Part shown: one piece after another, positions 37,509 to 45,895 of the stretch
How the letters are laid out: every line of letters starts with the position of its first letter
How positions within the stretch are numbered: the stretch's first letter is position 1
NCBI GenBank assembly: GCA_963799455.1
Contig: CAWCXF010000004.1
Coordinates: 62,001 to 126,000 of the forward strand
Length of the DNA: 64,000 nucleotides
Direction of reading: 5' to 3'
Source of the DNA: CAWCXF01 sp963799455
GTDB taxonomy: Bacteria > Pseudomonadota > Alphaproteobacteria > Rhodobacterales > Rhodobacteraceae
Position numbers and translations under genes: made by a program
The notes under the pieces: model-generated
The model's database searches: none
What the model saw: only the letters and a program-made list of their open reading frames with translations
Told to the model about the DNA's origin: nothing

Positions 37509-39066
37509 ATGAACCTCGCGCACCTCCTCGACCAGAGCGCGCGGCGCCACCGCGACCGCCCCGCGCTGATCTGGGGCGAGCGGCGCTGGAGCTGGGGCGA
37601 GACGGCCGCCCGCGTCGAGGCGATGGCCCACGCGCTCGTCCACGAGTTCGGCGTGGCCAAGGGGGACCGGCTCCTGGTCCAGTCGCCCAACTCCAACCAG
37701 ATGCTCGAGTCGATGCTGGCGACGTTCCGCGCCGGCGCCGTCTGGGTGCCCGCCAACCACCGCGGCACGCCCGACGAGCTGGCCTGGCTCGCGCAGAAGA
37801 GCGGCGCCACCGGCATGATCTGCCACGCCCGCCACCCCGAGCACGCCGCGGCCTGCGGGGCGCGCTTCACCATCGCCATCGGCGAGGCGGACTTCGGCCC
37901 CGACTACGACGCGGTGGTGGAGCGGCACCTCGGGGAAACCCAGCCCTGCGTCGCCGTGGAGCGCGACGACCCGTGCTGGTTCTTCTTCACCTCCGGCACG
38001 ACGGGGCGGCCCAAGGCGTCGGTCCTGACCCACGGCCAGATGGCCTTCGTCGTCACCAACCACCTGTGCGACCTGATCCCCGGCACCACCGAGGCCGACG
38101 CCTCGCTCGTCGTCGCACCCCTGTCGCACGGGGCGGGCGTCCACCAGCTCCTCCAGGTCGCGCGCGGCGCCGTCACGGTGCTGCCCGAGGGGGAGCGGCT
38201 CGACCCCGAGGAGGCCTGGGCGCTGGTCGAGCGCCACCGCGTCACCAACATGTTCACCGTGCCGACGATCCTGAAGATGCTGGTCGAGCACGAGGCCGTC
38301 CGGGCGCACGACCATTCGTCCCTGCGCTACGTGATCTACGCCGGCGCGCCGATGTACCGCGCCGACCAGAATCCGCGCGCTCGAAACCCTCGGGCCCGTG
38401 CTGGTGCAGTATTTCGGGCTGGGCGAGGTGACGGGGACCATCACCGTCCTGCCCCCCGCGCTGCACGAGGCGGGCGAGGACGCGCGCGTGGGCACCTGCG
38501 GCCACCCCCGCACCGGCATGGAGGTGCAGGTGCAGGACGAGGCGGGCCGCGAGCTTCCCCCCGGCGAGACCGGCGAGATCTGCGTGATCGGCCCGGCGGT
38601 GTTCGCCGGCTACTGGGACGACGCGGAGGCCGACGCGAAGGCGTTCCGCGACGGCTGGTTCCGCACCGGCGACCTCGGCCACAGGGACGAGGGCGGCTTC
38701 GTCTACATCACCGGCCGGTCGTCGGACATGTTCATCTCGGGCGGCTCCAACGTCTATCCGCGCGAGATCGAGGAGCGGATCCTGCTGCACCCCGACATCG
38801 CCGAGGCCGCCGTGCTGGGCATGCCCGACCCCAAATGGGGCGAGGTCGGGGTGGCGGTCTGCGTCGCGCGCCCCGGCGCCGATCCGGGCTCGATCGACCT
38901 CGGCGCCTGGCTCACGGGGCGGCTGGCGCGCTACAAGATCCCGCGCCGCGTGGTGTTCTGGGACGCGCTGCCGAAGTCGGGCTACGGCAAGATCACGAAG
39001 AAGATGGTCCGCGCCGAGCTGGAGCGCCGCGACGCCGAGGTGCCCGCCGACGCCCCGGCCTCGTGA
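37509..39066 (+). CDS. Acyl-CoA synthetase (AMP-binding), with a +1 frameshift
   Basis: Adenylate-forming ligase that would activate a carboxylic acid to its CoA thioester. Starts MNLAHLLDQSARRHRDRPAL; P-loop-like FFTSGTTGRPKASVLTHGQM; then YAGAPMYRADQ. Here, at about 38371, one extra A breaks the frame; removing it gives DQIRALETLGPVLVQYFGLG. The C-terminal part is intact: WFRTGDLGHRDEGGFVYITG, FISGGSNVYPREIEE and the catalytic Lys in GYGKITKK. The span is 3x519+1 bases, 518 residues when corrected. Probably a sequencing indel. GTG 37485, overlapping the thiolase stop, is an alternative start. Confidence 0.9.
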
Positions 39067-39425
39067 CGGGACCGGACCTCGGTTCGAGCGTGGACCCCGA
39101 GGGTGGACCGGGCTCCACGGCCGGGGCAAATCCTGCCGGCGAGACAGGCCCTGTGAACGGGGCGGCGTCCGCGTCCGGAGCGATCTTCGAGCCGAGCGCG
39201 AGCCCCAGGAGCGGGCCGGTCCCTGCCCCGAGCGCGGAGCCCGCCCCGGACGCGGCCTCCGGGTTCGGGCCGGTCCCGGCGCTCGGACCGGACCCTACGG
39301 GTCAGGCAGGCCCTGCGGTCGGGACGGTCCCCGCACCCGGGGCGATCCCCGGGCCGAGCGCGGCCTCCGAGCCGAACGCGGCCTCCGGGGCCGAGCCGGG
39401 CCCCGCGCTCGGGCCGGGCTCGTGA
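39063..39425 (+). other. Pro/Ala/Gly-rich spacer ORF with duplicated gene junction
   Basis: 120-codon open frame from a GTG overlapping the ligase stop to a TGA overlapping the SDR GTG. Translation is almost only Gly, Pro, Ala and Ser (for example GPVPALGPDPTGQAGPAVG). The 11-base sequence CTCGTGACGGG occurs at both borders (39060-39070 and 39419-39429), so the stop/start junction is present twice. I take this as an expanded spacer, not a gene with known function, though a disordered peptide cannot be excluded. Confidence 0.55.
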
Positions 39426-40165
39426 CGGGGGCCGTCCTGATCACCGGGGGCGCCTCGGGCATCGGGCTCGAGACCGCGCGCGTGATGGGGGAGCGCGGCG
39501 CCGAGCCGCATCTGATGGACCGCGACGCGGGCGCGCTGGAGGAGGCGGCCGAGGCGCTGGGCCTGCCGCCGGGCCGCGCCCATGCCTGCGACGTGACCGA
39601 CGCCGAGGCCGTCGAGGCGGCGGTCGAGCGGCTGGAGGGGCTGACGGGGCTCGTGGCCTGCGCGGGCATCGCGCTCGACCGGCCCGCGCTCGACACCGAC
39701 GCGGGCACCTTCCGCCGCATCCTCGACGTCAACCTCACCGGCTCCTTCCTCGCGGCCTGCGCCTGCGCGCGGGCGTGGCGGCGGCAGGCGCGCCCCGGCT
39801 CGATCGTGTTGGTGTCGTCGATCTCGGGGATGTGCGGCAACAAGGGGCGCGCGGCCTACGGCGCCTCGAAGGGCGCGATCAACGCCCTGACGATGACGCT
39901 CGCCAACGAGTGGGGGCCCTTGGGCATCCGCGTCAACGCCGTGGCGCCCGGCCCCGTGGACACGCCGCTCGCGCGGCGCATCCACACCGCGGACGTGCGC
40001 CGCCAGTGGCACGCCCGGCTGCCGCTCGCGCGCTACGGCACCCCCCGCGAGGTCGCCGGCGCCATCGCGTTCCTGCTGTCGGAGGAGGCCGCCTACGTCA
40101 CGGGCCAGATCCTCCCCGTGGACGGCGGCTTCCTGACGACCGGGCTGAGGGAGGAGGCCGGGTGA
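39422..40165 (+). CDS. Short-chain dehydrogenase/reductase (SDR)
   Basis: 247 residues, classical SDR. Cofactor motif LITGGASGIGLETARVMG, LVACAGIALDRPAL in the NNAG position, catalytic Ser in VLVSSISGMCG, and Tyr/Lys in RAAYGASKGAINALT; the C-terminal end PVDGGFLTTG is also typical. Acidic residues after beta-2 (LMDRDA) suggest NAD preference. Starts GTG at 39422. It probably oxidises a hydroxyacyl or alcohol intermediate between the ligase and thiolase steps. Confidence 0.92.
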   Translation: MTGAVLITGGASGIGLETARVMGERGAEPHLMDRDAGALEEAAEALGLPPGRAHACDVTDAEAVEAAVERLEGLTGLVACAGIALDRPALDTDAGTFRRILDVNLTGSFLAACACARAWRRQARPGSIVLVSSISGMCGNKGRAAYGASKGAINALTMTLANEWGPLGIRVNAVAPGPVDTPLARRIHTADVRRQWHARLPLARYGTPREVAGAIAFLLSEEAAYVTGQILPVDGGFLTTGLREEAG

Positions 40166-41034
40166 TCGCGCGCATCCGCCACCCCGGCCCCGCCGCCGCC
40201 GAGCGCGTCCGCGTCGCGCGCAGCCGGGCGGAGCCGCTGTCGCTGCGCCTCGCGGCCGGCCGGCCGCTCGACGAGACGGTGGCCGCGGCCTTCGCGCAGG
40301 CGGGGCACGACGGCGGCTACCTGCTGCTGTCCGACGCGGCCGTCGAGCGGCTCGCCTACGTCATCCCGGCCGCCTCCCCCGACGGCGCGCACGCCGCCTG
40401 GTACAGCGCGCCGCGGAAGCTCGACGGGCCGGGGCGGATCGAGGCGGCGGGCGTCGTCGTGGGCCGCCATCGCGGCGCGCCGTTCCTGCACTGCCATGGC
40501 CTCTGGCGAGCCGAGGACGGCCCCCTCCTCATGGGCCACCTCCTCGCGGACGGCACGCGCCTCGCGCGCCCCGCCACGGCCGCCGCGTGGGCCCTCCCCG
40601 ACGCGCGCTTCGAGCGGGAGACCGACGCCGAGACCCGCTTCGAGCTGTTCACGCCGCGCCCGACCTCCGCCTCGCCCGACGGACCCGCGCTCTTGATGCG
40701 GATCGCGCCCCACGAGGATCTGTGCGAGGCGCTGGTGCGGACCTGCCGCGAGCACGGCGTCGAGCGTGCCCGCGTCCACGGCATCGGCAGCGTGATCGGC
40801 GCGCGCTTCGCGGACGGCACGGAGCTGGCCTCCCACGCCACCGAGCTGCTGATCCGCGACGGCCGGGTCGACCTCGCGGCCGACCCGCCCTGCCGCCTCG
40901 ACATCGCCGTCGTGGGCATGGACGGCGCGCACCGCGAGGGCCGCCTCTCGCCGGGGCGCAACCCGGTCTGCGTCACGGCCGAGATCGTCGTCGTGCGGGA
41001 CGAGCGCGCGCAGGGCGGGACCGAGGCGCCCTGA
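40162..41034 (+). CDS. Tandem PPC-domain (DUF296) protein
   Basis: 290 residues, GTG 40162 overlapping the SDR stop, with GGAGGAGG upstream. Two related halves are visible. The second (about 175-285) reads LLMRIAPHEDLCEALVRTCREHGVERARVHGIGSVIGARF, a clear PPC/DUF296 domain as in AT-hook proteins but without AT-hooks. The first (about 15-120) has a diverged version (LRLAAGRPLDETVAAAFAQ and FLHCHGLW). Bacterial single-domain homologues form trimers of unknown role. Being last in a ligase/SDR/thiolase operon suggests a metabolic or ligand-binding role rather than DNA binding. Confidence 0.75.
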   Translation: MIARIRHPGPAAAERVRVARSRAEPLSLRLAAGRPLDETVAAAFAQAGHDGGYLLLSDAAVERLAYVIPAASPDGAHAAWYSAPRKLDGPGRIEAAGVVVGRHRGAPFLHCHGLWRAEDGPLLMGHLLADGTRLARPATAAAWALPDARFERETDAETRFELFTPRPTSASPDGPALLMRIAPHEDLCEALVRTCREHGVERARVHGIGSVIGARFADGTELASHATELLIRDGRVDLAADPPCRLDIAVVGMDGAHREGRLSPGRNPVCVTAEIVVVRDERAQGGTEAP

Positions 41035-41283
41035 TCCTCGGGCGCCGGGCCCGTCCCGCGGGCGCGCGCCGGACCGCCTCGCGGGACGATCGGCGCCCTC
41101 GGCGCCCTCGGCGGCGACGGCGCGAAGGCTCGGGGACGCGGCCCTGGAGCGGGAGCGTCCCGCCCGGCCCGCTGCGTGCGTCCGAAGACGCGATGCCGCG
41201 TGAGCTTCGGGCGCAAGGGGGTGCCTGGGATCGCGACGCGGCCCCGCCCGGACGGGCGGCGCGCTGCGCCACCGAAGGTTCAC

Positions 41284-41608
41284 CCACGAAGATCGAGCTC
41301 CTGGGCTCCGGCCCCATCGACATCCAGGGCTGCGTCCGGATCGAGGGGGCTCGGGCGGCGACGAGCTGCGCGGCGGCGGCTCGGACGCCTTCGCCTTGGC
41401 CCGCGGCGACGACCGCGACGCGATCGAGGATCTGAGGAAGAGCGACTCGATCCCGCTGGAGGGCTTCGGCGAGGGCGCCATCGAGGACGCGCTCGACGAC
41501 GCCGGGGTCGAGGACGGCGACGTGGCGATCGACTTCGGCGACGGCGACCGGCCGACGATCGAGGACGCCTCGCTCTCGCGCGCCCTGGCCGCGATCGGGA
41601 TCCTCTGA
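41284..41608 (+). pseudogene. RTX / haemolysin-type calcium-binding C-terminal remnant
   Basis: From 41342 one frame reads GGSGGDELRGGGSDAFALAR, then GDDRDAIEDLRKSDSIPLEG and an acidic end with DVAIDFGDGDRPTIED, to a stop at 41608. This is the typical C-terminal end of RTX or serralysin-like secreted proteins: a GGxGxD turn, then the IEDF-like, DGD-rich secretion domain. Sequence before it in another frame (LLGSGPIDIQG) may be the upstream part after a frameshift. No long N-terminal region exists, so this is a fragment. Confidence 0.6.
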
Positions 41609-42360
41609 GCGGGCCCCCGCGGGCCGTCCTCGGCGGAGGAGGTCGCGGCGATGGCGAGGACGCCGGCGGCATGGTGGCCGGTGGCACGCTCGCGGGGGCG
41701 CGGCCATGGCGTCCTCGGTGCGGAGCGCGGGGGTCCACGACGCGATCCGGACGATCTGGCCGGGCCGCGCCGACCCCGACGCCCCCCCCCACGAGCCCCC
41801 CCACGAGCCCCGCCCCACTCGCGTCCGAGACCCGGTCGAGAGCGGGCCATGCAGTGAAGGGGACCACCCGACCGGCGAGGGCCGGCCAGGGCCAGGCCGC
41901 GACCCGCGCCGGGTGCGCTCGGCCCCGGGAGGTCGCCCACCGGCTGCCGGCGCCGCACCGCATCGAGCTGCGCGCGCTCGACGCGGTGCGGCCCGAGGTG
42001 ACGCCGGAGGCGGCGTGGACGGCGCAGGGGGCGGGGATCCCCGGCCCGCCGCGCAGCGCCGAGCCGTCGCCGGTGACGGTCCGCGCGATGCACCTCCCGG
42101 GCGCAGTCCCCGGACGCGGTCCTGGACGCGGTCCCGGGCGCGGAAAAATATCTTGAAGCTTTCGATTGAGGGTCCGGGCTACTATCCCTGGCAGCGGGGG
42201 CCGCTCCGAGGGGGATCCTCTCGCCGTCGAGGATGGCCGCGTCGCCATCCCCACCGGCCCCGGATGGGGCCCGAGATCGAGCGGGCGTGGCTCGAGGCCG
42301 CCTCCCGCCGAGCGAGCGTGGCCGAGCAAGGCCACCGAGGAAAGAATGGGGGAGAAGAGG
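41609..42360 (+). other. Non-coding leader of the peptide ABC operon
   Basis: About 750 bases with no recognisable gene. Positions 42142-42185 form a conspicuous AT-rich island (GGAAAAATATCTTGAAGC and on to CTACTAT) in otherwise GC-rich DNA; TTGAAG and TACTAT could be -35/-10 boxes but the 21-base spacing is too long for a standard promoter. It is the best place to look for the operon promoter. Confidence 0.35.
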
Positions 42361-43944
42361 ATGAGACGAACCGGATCGCAGATCGTCAGGCCCGCGGGCG
42401 GCGTCGGCCGCCGCGGCGTGCTGCGCGGCGCCACGGCGCTCGGCGCGGCGCTCGCGCTCGGGCCCTATGCGGGGCCCGCCCGGGCGCAGGAGCCGAAGCG
42501 GGGCGGGATCCTGCGCGTCGGCATGAAGCACGGCAACACCACCGACAGCTACGATCCGGGCATCTGGGACAACGCCTACGCGCAGGTCTTCGCCACCGCG
42601 CGCAACGGCTGCCTGACCGAGATCGCGGCCGACGGCTCGCTGGTGGGCGAGGTCGCCGAGAGCTGGGAGCCCTCGCCCGACGCAACGGTCTGGACCTTCA
42701 AGATCCGCCCCGGCATCACCTTCCACAGCGGCAAGACGGTCTCGGCCGAGGACGTGATCGCCTCGATCGACTACCACCGCGGGGAGGACAGCACCTCCGC
42801 GGCCAAGCCCATCGTCGAGCCCATCGTCGAGATGCGCAGCGACGGGCCCGACACCGTGGTCGTCACGCTGGAGGCCGGCAACGCCGACTTCGCCTACATC
42901 GTCTCGGACTACCACCTGGCGATCCTGCCGGCCAAGGACGGCCGCATCGACCCGACCAGCCCCGACGGCTGCGGCGGCTACGTGGTGGACAGCTACGAGC
43001 CGGGCGTCTCGGCGACGCTCTCGCGCTACCCGGACTACTGGAAGCCCGACCGGGCGCATTTCGACGGGCTGGAGCTCCTCGTCATCCTCGACGCGGCGGC
43101 GCGCCAGAACGCGCTGATCGGCGGCGAGGTGGACGTGATCGACCCGGTGGAGCTGAGCACCGTCCACCTGCTCGAGCGCGCGCCGGGCATCGAGATCCTC
43201 TCTGTGACCGGCAACCAGCACTACGTCTTCCCGATGGACACCCGCGCGGCGCCCTTCGACGACAACGACGTGCGCCTGGCGCTGAAATACGCCATCGACC
43301 GCGAGGAGATGGTCGAGAAGATCCTGCGCGGCTACGGCCGGGTCGGCAACGACCATCCGATCGGCGTGTCGAACCGCTTCCACGCCGACGGGCTGGAGCA
43401 GCACGTCTACGACCCCGACCGCGCGCGGTTCCACCTCAAGGAGGCGGGGCTCGACGGGCTCCAGGTGTCGCTGTCGGCGGCCGAGGCGGCCTTCGCGGGC
43501 GCCGTGGACGCGGCCGTGCTCTACGCCGCCAGCGCGGCGGGGGCCGGGATCGCCATCGAGGTGGTGCGCGAGCCCAACGACGGCTACTTCTCGAACGTCT
43601 GGATGGTGAAGCCGTTCGTGGCCAGCTACTGGGGCGGGCGGCCGACCGAGGACTGGATGCTGACCACCGCCTACGCCGCGGGCGCGCCGTGGAACGACAG
43701 CTACTGGGACGACGCGCGCTTCAACGAGCTGCTGGTGGAGGCGCGCTCGGAGCTCGACGACGAGAAGCGGCGCGAGATGTACGCCGAGATGCAGCGGATC
43801 CTCAGCGAGCGGGGCGGGGTGGTGGTGCCGATGTTCGCCAACTACGTCATGGCGCACTCCGACCGGGTCCGGACGCCGCCCGTGGTGGCGTCGAACTGGA
43901 CGCTCGACGGCTTCCGCGGGGTCGAGCGCTGGTGGTTCGACTGA
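42361..43944 (+). CDS. Peptide/opine-type ABC transporter substrate-binding protein (DppA/OppA family)
   Basis: 527 residues from ATG 42361 (GGGGGAG upstream; ATG 42346 is also possible). The leader has a Tat-type twin arginine, GRRGVLRGATALGAALAL, ending near ARAQEP, so export is folded or by Tat. The SBP_bac_5 fold is clear: LRVGMKHGNTTDSYDPGIWD, VAESWEPSPDATVWTFKIRP, ITFHSGKTVSAEDVIASIDY and DVRLALKYAIDREEMVEKIL. Relatives bind di- and oligopeptides, but also opines and other cations. First gene of a five- or six-gene operon. Confidence 0.93.
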   Translation: MRRTGSQIVRPAGGVGRRGVLRGATALGAALALGPYAGPARAQEPKRGGILRVGMKHGNTTDSYDPGIWDNAYAQVFATARNGCLTEIAADGSLVGEVAESWEPSPDATVWTFKIRPGITFHSGKTVSAEDVIASIDYHRGEDSTSAAKPIVEPIVEMRSDGPDTVVVTLEAGNADFAYIVSDYHLAILPAKDGRIDPTSPDGCGGYVVDSYEPGVSATLSRYPDYWKPDRAHFDGLELLVILDAAARQNALIGGEVDVIDPVELSTVHLLERAPGIEILSVTGNQHYVFPMDTRAAPFDDNDVRLALKYAIDREEMVEKILRGYGRVGNDHPIGVSNRFHADGLEQHVYDPDRARFHLKEAGLDGLQVSLSAAEAAFAGAVDAAVLYAASAAGAGIAIEVVREPNDGYFSNVWMVKPFVASYWGGRPTEDWMLTTAYAAGAPWNDSYWDDARFNELLVEARSELDDEKRREMYAEMQRILSERGGVVVPMFANYVMAHSDRVRTPPVVASNWTLDGFRGVERWWFD

Positions 43945-44002
43945 GTTGACCGCTCGACCGACGCGGGCGGCGGCCCCGGCGCGGGCGCGCCGGGGTCCGC
44001 TC

Positions 44003-44965
44003 ATGGGGCGCCCGTCCCCGGTCTGGGCGATGGTGCTGGGGCGCCTCGGGCTCGGGCTCGTCACCCTCCTCGTGGTCTCGGTGCTGATCTTCGGGGCGAC
44101 CGAGCTGCTGCCCGGCGACCTGGCGCAGGAGATCCTGGGCCAGTCGGCGACGCCCGAGACGGTGGCCGCGCTCAGGCGCGACCTCGGCCTCGATCAGCCC
44201 GCGCCCCTGCGCTACCTCGACTGGCTCGGCGGGGTCGCGCGGGGCGACTTCGGCGCCTCGCTCGCCAACGGCCGCCCCGTCTCTGAGCTGATCGGGCAGC
44301 GCTTGGGCAACACGCTCTTCCTCGCGGCCTACGCCGCCGCGATCGCGGTGCCGCTCTCGCTCGCGCTGGGGCTCCTCGCGGCGCTGTGGCGCAACTCCGC
44401 CTTCGACCGCTCGGTCAACGCGCTGGCGCTCGGCGCGATCTCCTTCCCCGAGTTCTTCGTGGCCTACATCCTGATCTTCTGGCTGGCGCAGGCGGGGCTC
44501 TTTCCCTCCCTGTCGCGGATCGACGCCGGCCTCGGCCTGGGCGAGCGGCTCTACCGCTCGTTCCTGCCGGCGCTGACGCTGACGCTGGTGGTCACGGCGC
44601 ACATGATGCGGATGACGCGCGCGGCGATCATCAACCTGCTGGCGCAGCCCTACATCGAGATGGCGCGGCTCAAGGGCATCCGCCCCGCGCGCGTGATCCT
44701 GCGCCACGCGCTGCCCAACGCGCTGGCACCCATCCTCAACGTGGTGGCGCTCAACCTCGCCTACCTCATCACCGGCGTCGTCGTGGTCGAGGTCGTGTTC
44801 GTCTATCCGGGCCTCGGGCAGCTCATGGTCAACTCGGTCTCCAAGCGCGACCTGCCCGTGGTCCAGGCGGTGGCGCTGATCTTCGCCGCCGCCTACGTGC
44901 TCCTCAACCTCGCGGCGGACGTGATCTCGACGCTGTCGAACCCGCGCCTCGTCCACCGGCGCTGA
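44003..44965 (+). CDS. Peptide-type ABC transporter permease (DppB family)
   Basis: 320 residues from ATG 44003; the frame also has a TTG at 43946, 1 base after the binding-protein stop, adding 19 Arg/Ala-rich residues. Six helices; the standard N-terminal motif TELLPGDLAQEILGQSATPE and coupling loop PYIEMARLKGIRPARVILRHALPNALAPI are present. Forms the channel with the DppC-type subunit. Confidence 0.93.
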   Translation: MGRPSPVWAMVLGRLGLGLVTLLVVSVLIFGATELLPGDLAQEILGQSATPETVAALRRDLGLDQPAPLRYLDWLGGVARGDFGASLANGRPVSELIGQRLGNTLFLAAYAAAIAVPLSLALGLLAALWRNSAFDRSVNALALGAISFPEFFVAYILIFWLAQAGLFPSLSRIDAGLGLGERLYRSFLPALTLTLVVTAHMMRMTRAAIINLLAQPYIEMARLKGIRPARVILRHALPNALAPILNVVALNLAYLITGVVVVEVVFVYPGLGQLMVNSVSKRDLPVVQAVALIFAAAYVLLNLAADVISTLSNPRLVHRR

Positions 44966-44967
44966 GG

Positions 44968-45891
44968 ATGGGCGCGCTCCTCCCCCTCGCCTGGCTCGGC
45001 GCCGCCGCCGCCGTGGCGCTCGCCCTCGGCTGGGCGTTCCGCGCGGCCGTGGTCGCGGTGGCGCCGGCCCGCGCCGCGCGGCTCGCGCGCACCGCGCCGC
45101 CCACGGCCGCCTTCGGGATGCTCGTCGTGCTGCTCTACGTCGCGGTGGCGATCCTGGCGCCGGTGCTCGCCCCCTACGGCGAGCGCGAGATCGTGGGCGC
45201 GCAGTTCCTGCCCTGGTCGCCCGCGCATCCGCTGGGCACCGACGGCCTCGGGCGCGACATGCTGAGCCGGATGATCTACGGCGCGCGCAACACCGTGGGC
45301 ATCGCCTTCGCCACGACCGCGCTCGCCTTTTTCATGGGCTCGGTGCTGGGGCTGCTGGCGGCGGCGGTGGGCGGCTGGCTCGACCAGGCGCTGAGCCGGA
45401 CGGTGGACGTTCTGATGGCGATCCCGGCGCTGATCTTCGCGCTCCTGCTGCTGACGATCTTCGGCACCTCGATCCTCAACCTCGTCCTGGTGATCGCGGT
45501 GATCGACGCGACGCGCGTCTTCCGCCTCGCCCGCTCGGTGGCTGCGGGCATCGTGGCGATGGACTACATCGAGGCCGCGCGGCTGCGCGGCGAGGGGCTG
45601 TGGCGGCTCGTCACCCGCGAGATCCTGCCCAACGCGATGGCGCCGCTCGTGGCCGAGTTCGGGCTGCGCTTCTGCTTCGTGTTCCTGGCGATCTCGGCGC
45701 TCAGCTTCCTCGGGCTCGGCATCCAGCCCCCCGTGGCCGACTGGGGCTCGATGGTGCGCGACACGGCGACGCTCATCACCTTCGGCGACGTGACGCCGCT
45801 CCTGCCCGCGGGCGCCATCGCGCTGCTGACGGTGGCGGTGAACTTCGTGGTGGACTGGATGCTGCACCGCGCCAGCGGCCTGCGGGCGTGA
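44968..45891 (+). CDS. Peptide-type ABC transporter permease (DppC family)
   Basis: 307 residues, ATG 44968 two bases after the previous stop. The first helix is unusually Ala-rich; then FLPWSPAHPLGTDGLGRDMLSRMIYGARNT, the DppC hallmark, and coupling loop MDYIEAARLRGEGLWRLVTREILPNAMAP. Partner of the DppB-type permease. Confidence 0.94.
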   Translation: MGALLPLAWLGAAAAVALALGWAFRAAVVAVAPARAARLARTAPPTAAFGMLVVLLYVAVAILAPVLAPYGEREIVGAQFLPWSPAHPLGTDGLGRDMLSRMIYGARNTVGIAFATTALAFFMGSVLGLLAAAVGGWLDQALSRTVDVLMAIPALIFALLLLTIFGTSILNLVLVIAVIDATRVFRLARSVAAGIVAMDYIEAARLRGEGLWRLVTREILPNAMAPLVAEFGLRFCFVFLAISALSFLGLGIQPPVADWGSMVRDTATLITFGDVTPLLPAGAIALLTVAVNFVVDWMLHRASGLRA

Positions 45892-45895
45892 GCCG

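Noticed and set aside
39063..39425. Calling the Pro/Ala/Gly frame a genuine gene
   Set aside because: No ordered segment, no independent ribosome site, and its start is explained by duplication of the neighbouring junction.
42152..42185. TTGAAG...TACTAT promoter before the peptide ABC operon
   Set aside because: The spacing is 21 bases, outside the usual 16-19; kept only as an AT-rich island in the leader description.
40093..44064. 1323-residue minus-strand open frame
   Set aside because: It lies opposite well-supported plus-strand genes (SDR, PPC protein, peptide-binding protein) and has no recognisable domain; a product of high GC third positions.
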